Notes: a model not told the origin generated them from the sequence alone. Positions 1-6,245 are shown, counted from the first letter of the stretch. The stretch: 10,665 bases of DNA from an uncultured Eubacteriales bacterium (GCA_934525065.1 CAKSYX010000044.1:1-10665), one strand, 5' to 3'. Numbers and translations are program-made.

Positions 1-240
1 TCTCGCGCCGTACTAAGAAGCGAACTTTTGGTTACTTTTGTTTCAATCGACAAAAGTAACCCCCGCGCGGGGAGCGCCGCTGATAAAGCAGAAATTAAAA
101 ATAAAAGAGAAAACTTTTATTTTTCGCGCGGTACAAACGGCAAGGTTTCATGGGCGGGTCATGCCCCGCCCGTACGATGCTGAGGTTTATTTTTATGCGG
201 TGCACCCTGAACCTTGGATAACAGATAATGGATAATAAAT
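1..240. repeat. Noncoding repeat-rich intergenic segment with three hairpins
   Basis: I see no gene here. Three inverted repeats follow one another: an 11-bp perfect stem GGTTACTTTTG (30-40) with CAAAAGTAACC (51-61) around a 10-nt loop; an 11-bp AT-rich stem at 97-107 with 114-124 around a 6-nt loop; and a 7-bp GC stem GGGCGGG (152-158) with CCCGCCC (165-171). The first is followed at once by the self-complementary CCCCGCGCGGGG (61-72). A near-direct repeat TCGCGC(C/G)GTAC occurs at 3-13 and 124-134. The 166-185 stretch recurs inverted at 10564-10583. This looks like dispersed intergenic repeat material rather than regulatory DNA of the adjacent gene, whose 3' end faces it. The short reading frames across it lack a Shine-Dalgarno sequence and run through the hairpins. 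Confidence 0.6.
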
Positions 241-277
241 ATACAAAACAACAGGAAGCCGCGTTTGCGGCTCCCTG
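241..277 (-). terminator. Rho-independent terminator of the sigma/beta-propeller operon
   Basis: Read on the minus strand, an 11-bp stem with one G-U pair (277-267 with 262-252; plus-strand arms CAGGAAGCCGC and GCGGCTCCCTG) closes a 4-nt AAAC loop and is followed by the T-rich tract TTGTTTTG. It begins about 25 nt beyond the stop of the beta-propeller gene. Confidence 0.85.
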
Positions 278-301
278 CAAAAAAACTATTCTGTTTTTCC
301 A

Positions 302-2521
302 TCATTTCACGCCCGGTGCCTGAGTAACAGCAACCGTCGGGGTTTCTTCGCCCTTCACATCGGCATCAGCCTCGCCTGTTTCCTCCGGTTCGGCGTAAAT
401 GAGCGAGTTTTCCATTCTGCCGCTCTCCATGCCGAACTGCCTGATGTTGTGCTCGTCGAGGGTATAGACCTTGTCTGCAATGAACGTTCCGCGGAAAATA
501 TAGGTTCCGTCGTTGATAACTCCGTGGTTGTAATCCTTTTTCAGAACAATCTTGTTTTCCTTCACAGTGAACACCTTGAAAATGCAGCTTTCGCGGTACT
601 TGTAATCGCCGATTTTCAAAAGCTTTGATTTTTCTCTCTTAACCGGGATTCCGAAGGTGTTTTCGTCAAGCATCACAAATTCCTTTGCGGAATATGTGTC
701 AACATTGAAGGAGCAGTTCTTAATAACCTTTGAAGAAAGCTCTTTCGGCTTTTTCTTGTCGCTGACGTCAAAGAGCGAGATTTTGAGCGTGCTCATGTCC
801 GCGTCCTCGTCGTCTCCGTCATAGCCGATTCCGATAAGCAGGTTTTCTGAAATCGGGTGCAGGTACTCCGAAAAGCCGGGCAGCTTGACCTCGCCGAGCA
901 TTTTCGGCTCGTCGGGCTTTGAAAGGTCGATTGCAAAAAGCGGGTCGGTGTTCTTGAAGGTGACCGCATACGCCGTGTCTCCCATGAAGCGCGCAGACTT
1001 AAGCTCCTCGTCCTCTGCAATATCCTCAAGCCTTCCGATGACGTTCAGGTTTTCGTCAAGCACATAGAGGTTTGTGAAATCCTTGTCGGTCTTTGTGTTA
1101 TAGCCGTCAGTGAAAATTCGGAAGTAGTTTTTGTTCTGATCCATCGTGTACTGACCGCTGCTGCGGCCGGGAACAGCTCCACTCGCCTTGTAGGCAACAA
1201 CTCCGTCCTTGATTGAAAAGGCGTTGATCACGGTTGACTCCATGTTTTTCTTTTCGTCATAATGCAGATCGGTAACGTAAAACGTATCCTGAGAGCAGTA
1301 TGTGGTGCAGCCGCTCGCTATCACGCCCGTTTTGCTGACGGTACCTTCCGCGTTCGCGGTGTCAAAGCCGCTCAGAACAATATAGCCTGCGTCGGCGCCG
1401 TCTTTGTCCTCAATGTAGACCTCGCTGCAGCTGAGGTTTGTTCCGTTGACCTTCGGCGTATACTCCGCCTCTTCGCCGCCGAGGTCGGGGTAATAGCTTG
1501 TTGCGGTGTAGAGGAAGGAGCCAACCATTCTTGAGGAAATTACCGAGCCGTCCTGTGCCACTCTGCGTATTTCGGCAGGGTTTTCCCTGTCGGTGATGTC
1601 ATAGACAATGGCTATCGAGCCGACCGTTTTTCTGAATGTACCGATACAGCCGCCGTAATACGGAATTGTTTTTTTGTTGCTGCTGTCTGTTTTTTCGCGT
1701 TCTTCGCCGGTAACAACAAGTCTGTTTCCGTCAACATAAAGCTCACTGATTGAAATTTCGCGCTTGCTGTTTGCCGAGCGCAGCTTCTTACGAACGGCAA
1801 GCTTCATTGTTTCGCCGTCAATTATCGAAAGGTACTGACCGTCCGCAATATAGATATATCTGCTGTCGGTCTTGACGATGTCGCCCTCGTCAACGCCGCT
1901 CACCTGAGTGTTGGTTGTTGCGTGGGCGGTGCCGTCCGACATTGAAGGCACGTTGCTTGATTCGGCTGCTGTTTTTCCGTCCGAAGCCATCGCCGCCATG
2001 GTTGCGCCTATGATGTTTTCTTCTTCAACGCTGTAAGCTTTGTTCTTTTTATATTTTGCCGCAAGGTTTGAAAAGTAGTTGTCAAGATCCTTTTCGCTTT
2101 TGAAGCTTGAAAGGGCGGGCTTTCCGAGTCCGAGGTCAAGTGCCTTGTAGGAAGGCCCGGTCGGTTCCTCTTTGCTGACCTGCGTCTCCTGCTTTACGAT
2201 AGTTTCTTCATCGGCAACAGTCTGCTGTGCGGTTGCGGGAACGGTCCGAACCGGCCTGTTTGAGCCGAACGTACCCTGAAAAACGGCGAACGCCCCGGCC
2301 GCAACAACAACGAACGCGGCCGCCGACGCCGCAATGCGAAAAACGGGTCTGTTGCTTTTCTTCCCGGGTGAAAAATCTCTGACGTTTTCCCTTGACGGTT
2401 CGGTTTTTGCTCTTTCGGCCGCTTTAAGCTTTTTTACCATCTCTTCCTTTGAAAGGCTCTGAGGAAGCCGTGTCTCCTGCGAAAGCAGGGCCTCGATATC
2501 GTTGAATTTTTCTTTCTTCAT
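302..2521 (-). CDS. Membrane-anchored extracellular beta-propeller protein (PF09826-type), putative sigma partner
   Basis: This 739-residue protein has a cytoplasmic head of about 60 residues, one membrane segment at about 61-81 (rich in Ala, Val and Phe), a low-complexity linker with many Glu, Thr and Ala, and a long beta-rich ectodomain from about 205 to 690. The sequence GVDEGDIVKTD at about 209-219 is the hallmark entry motif of the secreted beta-propeller family PF09826. The tail is a disordered acidic and Thr/Pro stretch. The head (RLPQSLSKEEMVKKL, about 18-32) resembles the short cytoplasmic N-termini of clostridial membrane proteins encoded next to ECF sigma factors. I infer, but cannot show, that it holds the sigma factor inactive and that the propeller senses an envelope ligand. 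I chose ATG at 2521 because GAGGTG (2533-2528) lies 6 nt before it; the in-frame GTG at 2530 overlaps that RBS. It follows the sigma gene by 26 bp, so the two are co-transcribed. Confidence 0.85.
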   Translation of the reverse strand: MKKEKFNDIEALLSQETRLPQSLSKEEMVKKLKAAERAKTEPSRENVRDFSPGKKSNRPVFRIAASAAAFVVVAAGAFAVFQGTFGSNRPVRTVPATAQQTVADEETIVKQETQVSKEEPTGPSYKALDLGLGKPALSSFKSEKDLDNYFSNLAAKYKKNKAYSVEEENIIGATMAAMASDGKTAAESSNVPSMSDGTAHATTNTQVSGVDEGDIVKTDSRYIYIADGQYLSIIDGETMKLAVRKKLRSANSKREISISELYVDGNRLVVTGEEREKTDSSNKKTIPYYGGCIGTFRKTVGSIAIVYDITDRENPAEIRRVAQDGSVISSRMVGSFLYTATSYYPDLGGEEAEYTPKVNGTNLSCSEVYIEDKDGADAGYIVLSGFDTANAEGTVSKTGVIASGCTTYCSQDTFYVTDLHYDEKKNMESTVINAFSIKDGVVAYKASGAVPGRSSGQYTMDQNKNYFRIFTDGYNTKTDKDFTNLYVLDENLNVIGRLEDIAEDEELKSARFMGDTAYAVTFKNTDPLFAIDLSKPDEPKMLGEVKLPGFSEYLHPISENLLIGIGYDGDDEDADMSTLKISLFDVSDKKKPKELSSKVIKNCSFNVDTYSAKEFVMLDENTFGIPVKREKSKLLKIGDYKYRESCIFKVFTVKENKIVLKKDYNHGVINDGTYIFRGTFIADKVYTLDEHNIRQFGMESGRMENSLIYAEPEETGEADADVKGEETPTVAVTQAPGVK

Positions 2522-2547
2522 AGCTGTCACCTCGATCTTATAGTATA

Positions 2548-3066
2548 TCAGAGCATCGTTTTTCTGAGCTTTTTGACTGAACGCGCCTTTTTTGACCGCA
2601 CGGAAACGGCCTTCATTGAAAGCATTTTTCCGATCTCTTCGCTGCTGTATCCGCCGATGAAGGAGAGCAGAAGAATCTCTCTTTCGTCCTCGTCAAGCAC
2701 CGAAAGAAGGCTTTGAACGTCTGCTTTTCCGCTTTTTTCAAAAGCTTCCTGAGAAAGACCCGAAGCGGCCGAAAGCTCGACCCTTTGAAGCGCAAGTGCT
2801 TTTTCCTTCTGCGCCTTTTTGCAGCAGTTAAAAAGAATTGAAAAGAGCCACGACTTGAAGGAGCCGGTTTTTTGAAGCTTTTCAATGTTCTGAAATGCGT
2901 TCAGAACGGCCTCGCTCACCGCGTCCTCGGCAAGATACGCCTGACCGGTGTAATAAAGCGCAAAGCGGAACATATCCTTGGCATAATAGGAATAAAGCTC
3001 GCCAAAGGCTTCGGCGTCTTTGTTTTTAGCTTGAACGACCAGATTTTCGATAAGACTTGAGCTCAT
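2548..3066 (-). CDS. ECF-type RNA polymerase sigma factor (sigma-70 family, group 4)
   Basis: The 172-residue protein has the two-domain ECF layout. Region 2 covers about 20-90 (AFGELYSYYAKDMFRFALYY, then AEDAVSEAVLNAF and the FKSWLFSILFN segment). A linker of about 30 residues follows. Region 4 covers about 118-172 and contains LDEDEREILLLSF and the helix-turn-helix SSEEIGKMLSMKAVSVRSKKAR, which binds the -35 element. It should direct RNA polymerase to a small regulon, probably under control of the membrane protein encoded 26 bp downstream. ATG at 3066 is preferred: GGAGAG (3082-3077) precedes it. An in-frame GTG at 3123 would add 19 residues, but it has no RBS and sits almost at the predicted transcription start. 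The family call is secure; the regulon is unknown. Confidence 0.9.
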   Translation of the reverse strand: MSSSLIENLVVQAKNKDAEAFGELYSYYAKDMFRFALYYTGQAYLAEDAVSEAVLNAFQNIEKLQKTGSFKSWLFSILFNCCKKAQKEKALALQRVELSAASGLSQEAFEKSGKADVQSLLSVLDEDEREILLLSFIGGYSSEEIGKMLSMKAVSVRSKKARSVKKLRKTML

Positions 3067-3125
3067 GAGGTTATCACTCTCCGTTCGTATGATTAGATAT
3101 AAATTCTCTTCTTTTTGTTGCACTA

Positions 3126-3154
3126 ATTTTACAAAAATTCCGAAAATTTTTCAA
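3126..3154 (-). promoter_or_regulatory. Sigma-A-like promoter of the ECF sigma operon
   Basis: On the minus strand, TTGAAA (3154-3149) and TAAAAT (3131-3126) are separated by exactly 17 bp. Transcription would start near 3119, giving a leader of about 50 nt before the ATG at 3066. This is a housekeeping-type promoter. I saw no convincing ECF-type -35 AAC / -10 pair, so autoregulation is not evident from the sequence. Confidence 0.7.
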
Positions 3155-3189
3155 CATAGAGGCAGTATGTTTTCAAAAAATAAAAGTGA

Positions 3190-3215
3190 CCGGCAAAAAG
3201 CCGGCCAAAGGAGGT
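3190..3215 (+). promoter_or_regulatory. Leader hairpin and strong RBS that fixes a TTG start
   Basis: A small hairpin CCGGC-AAAAA-GCCGG (3190-3204) ends 3 nt before a full-consensus AAAGGAGGT (3207-3215). The RBS lies 6 nt before TTG at 3222, which decides the start codon of the small plus-strand gene. The hairpin is close enough to affect ribosome access or mRNA stability, but this is inference. Confidence 0.6.
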
Positions 3216-3221
3216 ATAGAT

Positions 3222-3392
3222 TTGAAAAATAAAAAAGAAAAGCGTTCTGCTCCCCTCAATCCGAAGGTTGAAGAGCTTATTAAAATCTGGCGTCCGCGTT
3301 CGGACACGGCAAACACCGATGTTCTCGGTTCATACACCGGCACACCCGAAAGCGGCGACCTGAAGCCTGTTCAGGACGCAGACGATCTTTAA
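3222..3392 (+). CDS. Small conserved-looking hypothetical protein, 56 aa, TTG start
   Basis: The function is not known to me. The product is 56 residues: a very basic N-terminus (KNKKEKR), a central NPKVEELIKIWRPRSD segment, and an acidic C-terminus with GSYTGTP and PVQDADDL. The ending resembles that of small clostridial hypothetical proteins with GSYTG and PVQDADDL motifs, which I recall only from memory. Translation is strongly supported by AAAGGAGGT 6 nt upstream of TTG. An upstream GTG at 3186 in the same frame lies inside the leader hairpin and has no RBS. There is no membrane segment or signal peptide. It is transcribed divergently from the ECF sigma gene, whose ATG is 155 bp away, and converges on the kinase gene. 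A clear promoter of its own was not found in the short shared region. Confidence 0.75.
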   Translation: MKNKKEKRSAPLNPKVEELIKIWRPRSDTANTDVLGSYTGTPESGDLKPVQDADDL

Positions 3393-3403
3393 AAGGCTTC
3401 TCC

Positions 3404-3420
3404 GGCGGAAAAGCTCCGCC
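3404..3420. terminator. Possible weak hairpin terminator between convergent genes
   Basis: GGCGGA (3404-3409) pairs with TCCGCC (3415-3420) around a 5-nt loop, in the 47-bp gap between the 3' ends of the small plus-strand gene and the kinase gene. No T-tract follows directly on the plus strand; on the minus strand a CCTTTT comes only after about 8 nt. It may act in either direction, but it is weak by rule. Confidence 0.35.
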
Positions 3421-3439
3421 CTCATGAACCCGAGCACCT

Positions 3440-4255
3440 TCAGGAAACTGCCGGCCTCTTTTCCTTGCTCAAAACGCCTTCAAAGTCAATCGCATAATCG
3501 CTGACGCCGCAGGAGATTGCTTCCTCGGTCAGCTCAACGGCAAGCTGAACCGCTTTTGAAAGCCCGGTGTTTTTCATCAGCAGGGCAAAAAGAAAGCTTG
3601 AAAAAACGTCTCCCGTTCCGCTTTTCACGCCCTCATGCTTTTTTGAAAACGCATAGCTGACTTTTCCGTTCAAAAGGTATGCAACACCGATTTTTCCCTT
3701 TTCAAGGCTTACTCCGGTAATCATCGGAACAGCGCAGCCGAGCTTTTTGAGGGCAAAAAGCGTCTCTTCAACAAAGTCTTCGCCGTAGCCCGAAAGCACG
3801 GGCTCTCTGCCGAGCAGAAGTGCGGCTTCGGTGAGGTTCGGCGTGATAACGTCTGCTTTTGAAACAAGCTCGAGCATTTTTTCTGAAAACGCCGGGCTTT
3901 GCATCGCATACGGTTTTCCGTCGTCTCCGAGAACCGGGTCAACAAGAACCACCCCGCCCTTTTTGACAAGCGAAAGCGTTTCAAGCGCAAGGGCGGCCTG
4001 CTTTTGAGAAAGCATATATCCGGAAAAAAAGCCGTCAAAAAAAAGCCCCAGCTTTTTCCAGTCGTCAAGAACAGTCCGCATCTCTTTTGTCAGGTCAAAG
4101 CAGCTGTAAACCGGAAAGCCCGTGTGCGCCGAAAGCAGCGCGGTCGGGAGCAGCGCACATTCAACGTCTGCGCACGAAACCACCGGCAGCGCAACAGTTG
4201 CCGAGCATTTTCCGAAGCAGGAAACATCCTGAACAATTACGGCCTTTTTCTGCAT
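3440..4255 (-). CDS. Pyridoxal/pyridoxamine kinase (PdxK/PdxY-like, ribokinase superfamily)
   Basis: This cytoplasmic enzyme phosphorylates pyridoxal, pyridoxamine or pyridoxine at the 5' position, using ATP, in vitamin B6 salvage. The 271-residue length is typical. Visible motifs are the N-terminal VQDVSCFGKCS (about 8-18, substrate-binding region), LVDPVLGDDGKPY (104-116), the ITPNLTEA stretch (137-144), and the SGTGD anion-hole and catalytic motif at 212-216 with Asp216 as the expected base. The DPVLGDDG and SGTGD pair places it with pyridoxal kinases rather than sugar kinases; HMP kinase (ThiD) is the nearest alternative. ATG at 4255 is preceded by GAGGTGAT at suitable spacing. It is monocistronic, with its own promoter (4280-4308) directly beyond the terminator of the phosphoesterase gene. 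No PLP synthase or transporter is nearby. Confidence 0.88.
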   Translation of the reverse strand: MQKKAVIVQDVSCFGKCSATVALPVVSCADVECALLPTALLSAHTGFPVYSCFDLTKEMRTVLDDWKKLGLFFDGFFSGYMLSQKQAALALETLSLVKKGGVVLVDPVLGDDGKPYAMQSPAFSEKMLELVSKADVITPNLTEAALLLGREPVLSGYGEDFVEETLFALKKLGCAVPMITGVSLEKGKIGVAYLLNGKVSYAFSKKHEGVKSGTGDVFSSFLFALLMKNTGLSKAVQLAVELTEEAISCGVSDYAIDFEGVLSKEKRPAVS

Positions 4256-4279
4256 GGTTCAATCACCTCGATACCCCGT

Positions 4280-4308
4280 ATTCTACCACACATAAAAAGG
4301 AAAATCAA
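4280..4308 (-). promoter_or_regulatory. Sigma-A-like promoter of the pyridoxamine kinase gene
   Basis: On the minus strand, TTGATT (4308-4303) and TAGAAT (4285-4280) are 17 bp apart. Transcription would start near 4273, only about 18 nt before the ATG, which leaves room for the RBS but not for a riboswitch. Confidence 0.75.
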
Positions 4309-4314
4309 CAACAC

Positions 4315-4352
4315 AAAAGCTCCCTGCAATTTGCCGAAAGCAGGGAGCTTTT
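4315..4352 (-). terminator. Rho-independent terminator of the phosphoesterase gene
   Basis: A perfect 13-bp stem (4315-4327 with 4340-4352) encloses a 12-nt loop. On the minus strand the 3' arm ends GGGAGCTTTT and continues TGTGTTG. The gene's stop codon is 13 nt upstream. The stem has A and T ends on both sides, so it could also stop plus-strand transcription. Its outer edge is only 6 bp from the kinase promoter. Confidence 0.88.
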
Positions 4353-4364
4353 AATTTTGTTCTG

Positions 4365-5306
4365 TTACGCGGCAAGGGGAAGGTCGAAGTCAAAGTCAAC
4401 GTCGTGACCCTTGAGGAAGTTTCTTCCGTGGAAGGAGATCTCGTTGTCATAGACCTCGATGTAATAGCCGATGCCCTTATCCTTTACGCCGAAGTCGTTG
4501 GTCTTTCCGAAGGACGGAAGGTTAACGCTGTAAACGTTTTCTGAAAGTGTTTCAACCGAACGCTCATACATACCGTCGTGAAGATGGCCGTTGATGTAAA
4601 CAACGTTTTTATACTTTGTCAGGATATCCCTGACCTGCTGCGACTGGTCGCCGAGGTCGCCGGTTCTCCAAACCTCGGGAAGGCCGTGGGTCTCCTTGAG
4701 CGGCTGATGGCAGATTACGAAAGTAACCTGACCGTTTTCTGCCGAAGCTTTAAGCTCGCTGTCAAGGAACTCAAGCTGTCTGTCAGAAATATATGCGCGT
4801 TCAAATTCCTGTCTTTCGCTGCCCATTACAACAAACTTATAGCCGTTGATTTCGTATTTATAGAAGCTTTCGCCCTTTGTGTCAATGCCGAGATATTCCT
4901 CAGCCTTTTTCATGATGAGCGGCTTGTTTTTCTTGTAAGCATAGCGGACATCGTGGTTGCCCGTGGCAATGAGGAGGGTGTCAATAACGTCCTGCCTGTC
5001 AAGAACGCCGAAGAAGCGGTCATACTCACCCTTGAGGCCGAGCTCGGTGAGGTCGCCCGCAATTACCATTGCGTCAAACTTTTCCTGTGAATTGCCGAGA
5101 TCCTTAAAAAGGTTTTCAAAATTGAACTCGGTGATGGATTCGTCCATAACATGAACATCGCTGACGGCAACAAAGGAAAGCTTCACGTTTTCCTTATCGG
5201 TGAAGGTGATCGGGCTGTCTGTTGCGGGATAGGCCAGCCAGCCGAGGGAAATGAACAGCGCGGTGAAAAGTGCAAAAATTTTTCTGAACAGTTTTACGGT
5301 CAACAT
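4365..5306 (-). CDS. Secreted or membrane-tethered calcineurin-like metallophosphoesterase
   Basis: The 313-residue protein carries all metal-binding blocks of the calcineurin-like phosphoesterase fold: DVH (Asp50, His52), GDLTELG (Asp85), GNHDVR (Asn117, His118), CHQP (His200) and GHLH (His241, His243). It should therefore be a dinuclear-metal phosphoesterase; the substrate is not readable from the sequence. The N-terminus (KLFRKIFALFTALFISLGWLA, about 5-25) is a basic-then-hydrophobic signal peptide or anchor with no lipobox cysteine, so the enzyme acts outside the membrane. AAGGAGAT lies about 12 nt before ATG 5306, slightly far, and a CCCC-ACC-GGGG hairpin (5328-5338) sits just upstream of that RBS. 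I see no promoter in the 92 bp between this gene and the micro-ORF ahead of it, so both probably share the promoter at 5522-5550. Confidence 0.87.
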   Translation of the reverse strand: MLTVKLFRKIFALFTALFISLGWLAYPATDSPITFTDKENVKLSFVAVSDVHVMDESITEFNFENLFKDLGNSQEKFDAMVIAGDLTELGLKGEYDRFFGVLDRQDVIDTLLIATGNHDVRYAYKKNKPLIMKKAEEYLGIDTKGESFYKYEINGYKFVVMGSERQEFERAYISDRQLEFLDSELKASAENGQVTFVICHQPLKETHGLPEVWRTGDLGDQSQQVRDILTKYKNVVYINGHLHDGMYERSVETLSENVYSVNLPSFGKTNDFGVKDKGIGYYIEVYDNEISFHGRNFLKGHDVDFDFDLPLAA

Positions 5307-5398
5307 TTAATTAAAAATCTCCTTCCGCCCCACCGGGGACAATTGCTTTTCTTTGTTTTTCTCTCCGGTGCCTAAGCTCGCCGGAAAACGTTTTCTTC

Positions 5399-5476
5399 TC
5401 AGATATCCCAGCCGAGCTTTCTCAAAAGCTTGAGGATAGTGTGGTAAAGGGCTACCAATGCGTCAAATGTGAACAT
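5399..5476 (-). CDS. Micro-ORF, 25-residue amphipathic peptide upstream of the phosphoesterase
   Basis: This is a 25-residue frame from ATG 5476 to TGA 5399. AAAGGAG (5491-5485) sits 8 nt before the ATG, which is better than the RBS of several large genes here, and a near-consensus promoter lies about 45 bp further upstream. The peptide begins MFTFDALVALYH and ends LLRKLGWDI. Hydrophobic residues recur every three to four positions (Phe2, Phe4, Leu7, Leu10, Tyr11, Ile14, Leu17, Leu18, Leu21, Trp23, Ile25) and Lys16, Arg19 and Lys20 cluster near the C-terminus, so it would form an amphipathic, membrane-seeking helix. I do not recognise it. It could be a leader peptide, a small membrane partner of the secreted phosphoesterase, a signalling peptide or a toxin-like peptide. 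Confidence 0.6.
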   Translation of the reverse strand: MFTFDALVALYHTILKLLRKLGWDI

Positions 5477-5511
5477 AAGCTTTTCTCCTTTCGGTCGTTC
5501 GACCATAATAT

Positions 5512-5550
5512 TGACAGTCTCATTTTATACCAAAAACTGTCATTCGTCAA
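5512..5550 (-). promoter_or_regulatory. Promoter of the micro-ORF/phosphoesterase unit with overlapping inverted repeat
   Basis: On the minus strand, TTGACG (5550-5545) and TAAAAT (5527-5522) are 17 bp apart. A 7-bp inverted repeat, TGACAGT (5512-5518) and ACTGTCA (5536-5542), brackets the -10 box with 17 bp between the arms, in a position suited to a repressor dimer. Downstream, before the RBS, the leader has the small hairpin GGTCG-TT-CGACC (5493-5504). The -35 starts only 18 bp beyond the lysoplasmalogenase stop, and no strong terminator separates them, so read-through from that gene is possible. Confidence 0.7.
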
Positions 5551-5568
5551 GAGCACCGCTCAGGAAAG

Positions 5569-6216
5569 CTAAAGCATCCCTTGAGTAATTGAAAATTCTG
5601 CGATTATGTAGGTCAGCAGAACAGGAAAGAAGTTCCGCCAAAGCTTTTTGGGGTAGTAATCCTTATAAAAGAGAAGCGCATCCGAAACGAAAAAGCAGAC
5701 TGCACCGAAAAAAGCGAGTGCACTCGCCGCACAGGGCTTTGACAAAAGCAGCATGAAAGAAAAAACGTTCATCGCTCCGTTGCAGACCATGTAGTATACC
5801 ATTGCGCCGCAAAGCAGCTTTTCTTTAATGTGCGGCGCAAGCAGCCTGAACACAGCCGCAACCAAAACGAGATAGACCGCCGCGGCGCAGACGGCCGGAA
5901 CCGCACTCACAGCCGAAAAATCTATCCGCAGAACGAACAGAACAATAAAGCAGAAGTGAGCCGCCATAAAGCTCGCTCCGCCCGAAACGAACCACTTCGT
6001 TCCCTTCGGAATCAGCAGAACGTCTCCGAGCCAGCTTGCCAAAAGAGCGGTGACGAGAATGGGGTCGGTTTTCTTTGCCGAAAAGATGTAATAAAGCAGA
6101 ATGAGAATAAGGATGAACGGCATTGTCATTCTGCGGTACTTCTGATTGTCAAAAAAGCTTGCAATCAAATGCAAAACGGCAAAGAGCAAAAACAAGGCTA
6201 AGAATATGTACTTCAT
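5569..6216 (-). CDS. YhhN-family lysoplasmalogenase, integral membrane enzyme
   Basis: Members of this family (PF07947, TMEM86/YhhN) hydrolyse the vinyl-ether bond of lysoplasmalogens, releasing a fatty aldehyde and a glycerophospho-base. The 215-residue protein is hydrophobic almost throughout, with about seven to eight membrane segments. Family landmarks are ASWLGDVLL (60-68, conserved Asp65), FVSGGASFMAAHF (76-88, His87) and GAVCFFVSDALL (171-182, Asp179). Many anaerobic Clostridia make plasmalogens, so a catabolic or remodelling role in the cell membrane is reasonable. GAGGAGA (6227-6221) precedes ATG 6216 by about 5 nt and lies inside a short copy of the terminal sequence of the adjacent repeat element. 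No convincing promoter of its own was found between this gene and the hydratase terminator. Confidence 0.85.
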   Translation of the reverse strand: MKYIFLALFLLFAVLHLIASFFDNQKYRRMTMPFILILILLYYIFSAKKTDPILVTALLASWLGDVLLIPKGTKWFVSGGASFMAAHFCFIVLFVLRIDFSAVSAVPAVCAAAVYLVLVAAVFRLLAPHIKEKLLCGAMVYYMVCNGAMNVFSFMLLLSKPCAASALAFFGAVCFFVSDALLFYKDYYPKKLWRNFFPVLLTYIIAEFSITQGML

Positions 6217-6220
6217 TTTT

Positions 6221-6245
6221 TCTCCTCAGCTTAAGCTGGGGAGAG
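6221..6245. repeat. Head-to-head palindrome at the left edge of the TIR element
   Basis: TCTCCTCAGCTT (6221-6232) meets AAGCTGGGGAGAG (6233-6245) to form a near-perfect palindrome centred at 6232/6233; its core CAGCTTAAGCTG (6227-6238) is perfect. The same 12-mer TCTCCTCAGCTT recurs as the outermost part of the right repeat (6498-6509). It also supplies the Shine-Dalgarno sequence of the lysoplasmalogenase gene. Confidence 0.8.

Noticed and set aside
38..235. 65-codon plus-strand frame in the left flank
   Set aside because: It runs through inverted repeats, has no RBS and no recognisable protein features.
2522..2530. GTG 2530 as start of the beta-propeller gene
   Set aside because: This GTG is part of the GAGGTG Shine-Dalgarno sequence for ATG 2521.
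3066..3123. N-terminal extension of the sigma factor from GTG 3123
   Set aside because: There is no RBS before it, it lies at the predicted transcription start, and sigma region 2 homology begins only after Met at 3066, which has its own RBS.
4578..5090. 170-codon plus-strand frame opposite the phosphoesterase
   Set aside because: It is antisense to a gene with all catalytic motifs intact; long antisense frames are expected from the codon pattern.
5320..5400. Riboswitch or attenuator between the micro-ORF and the phosphoesterase gene
   Set aside because: Only small hairpins (CCCC-ACC-GGGG and a mismatched CCGG stem) are seen, there is no T-tract on the minus strand, and no known riboswitch core is recognisable.
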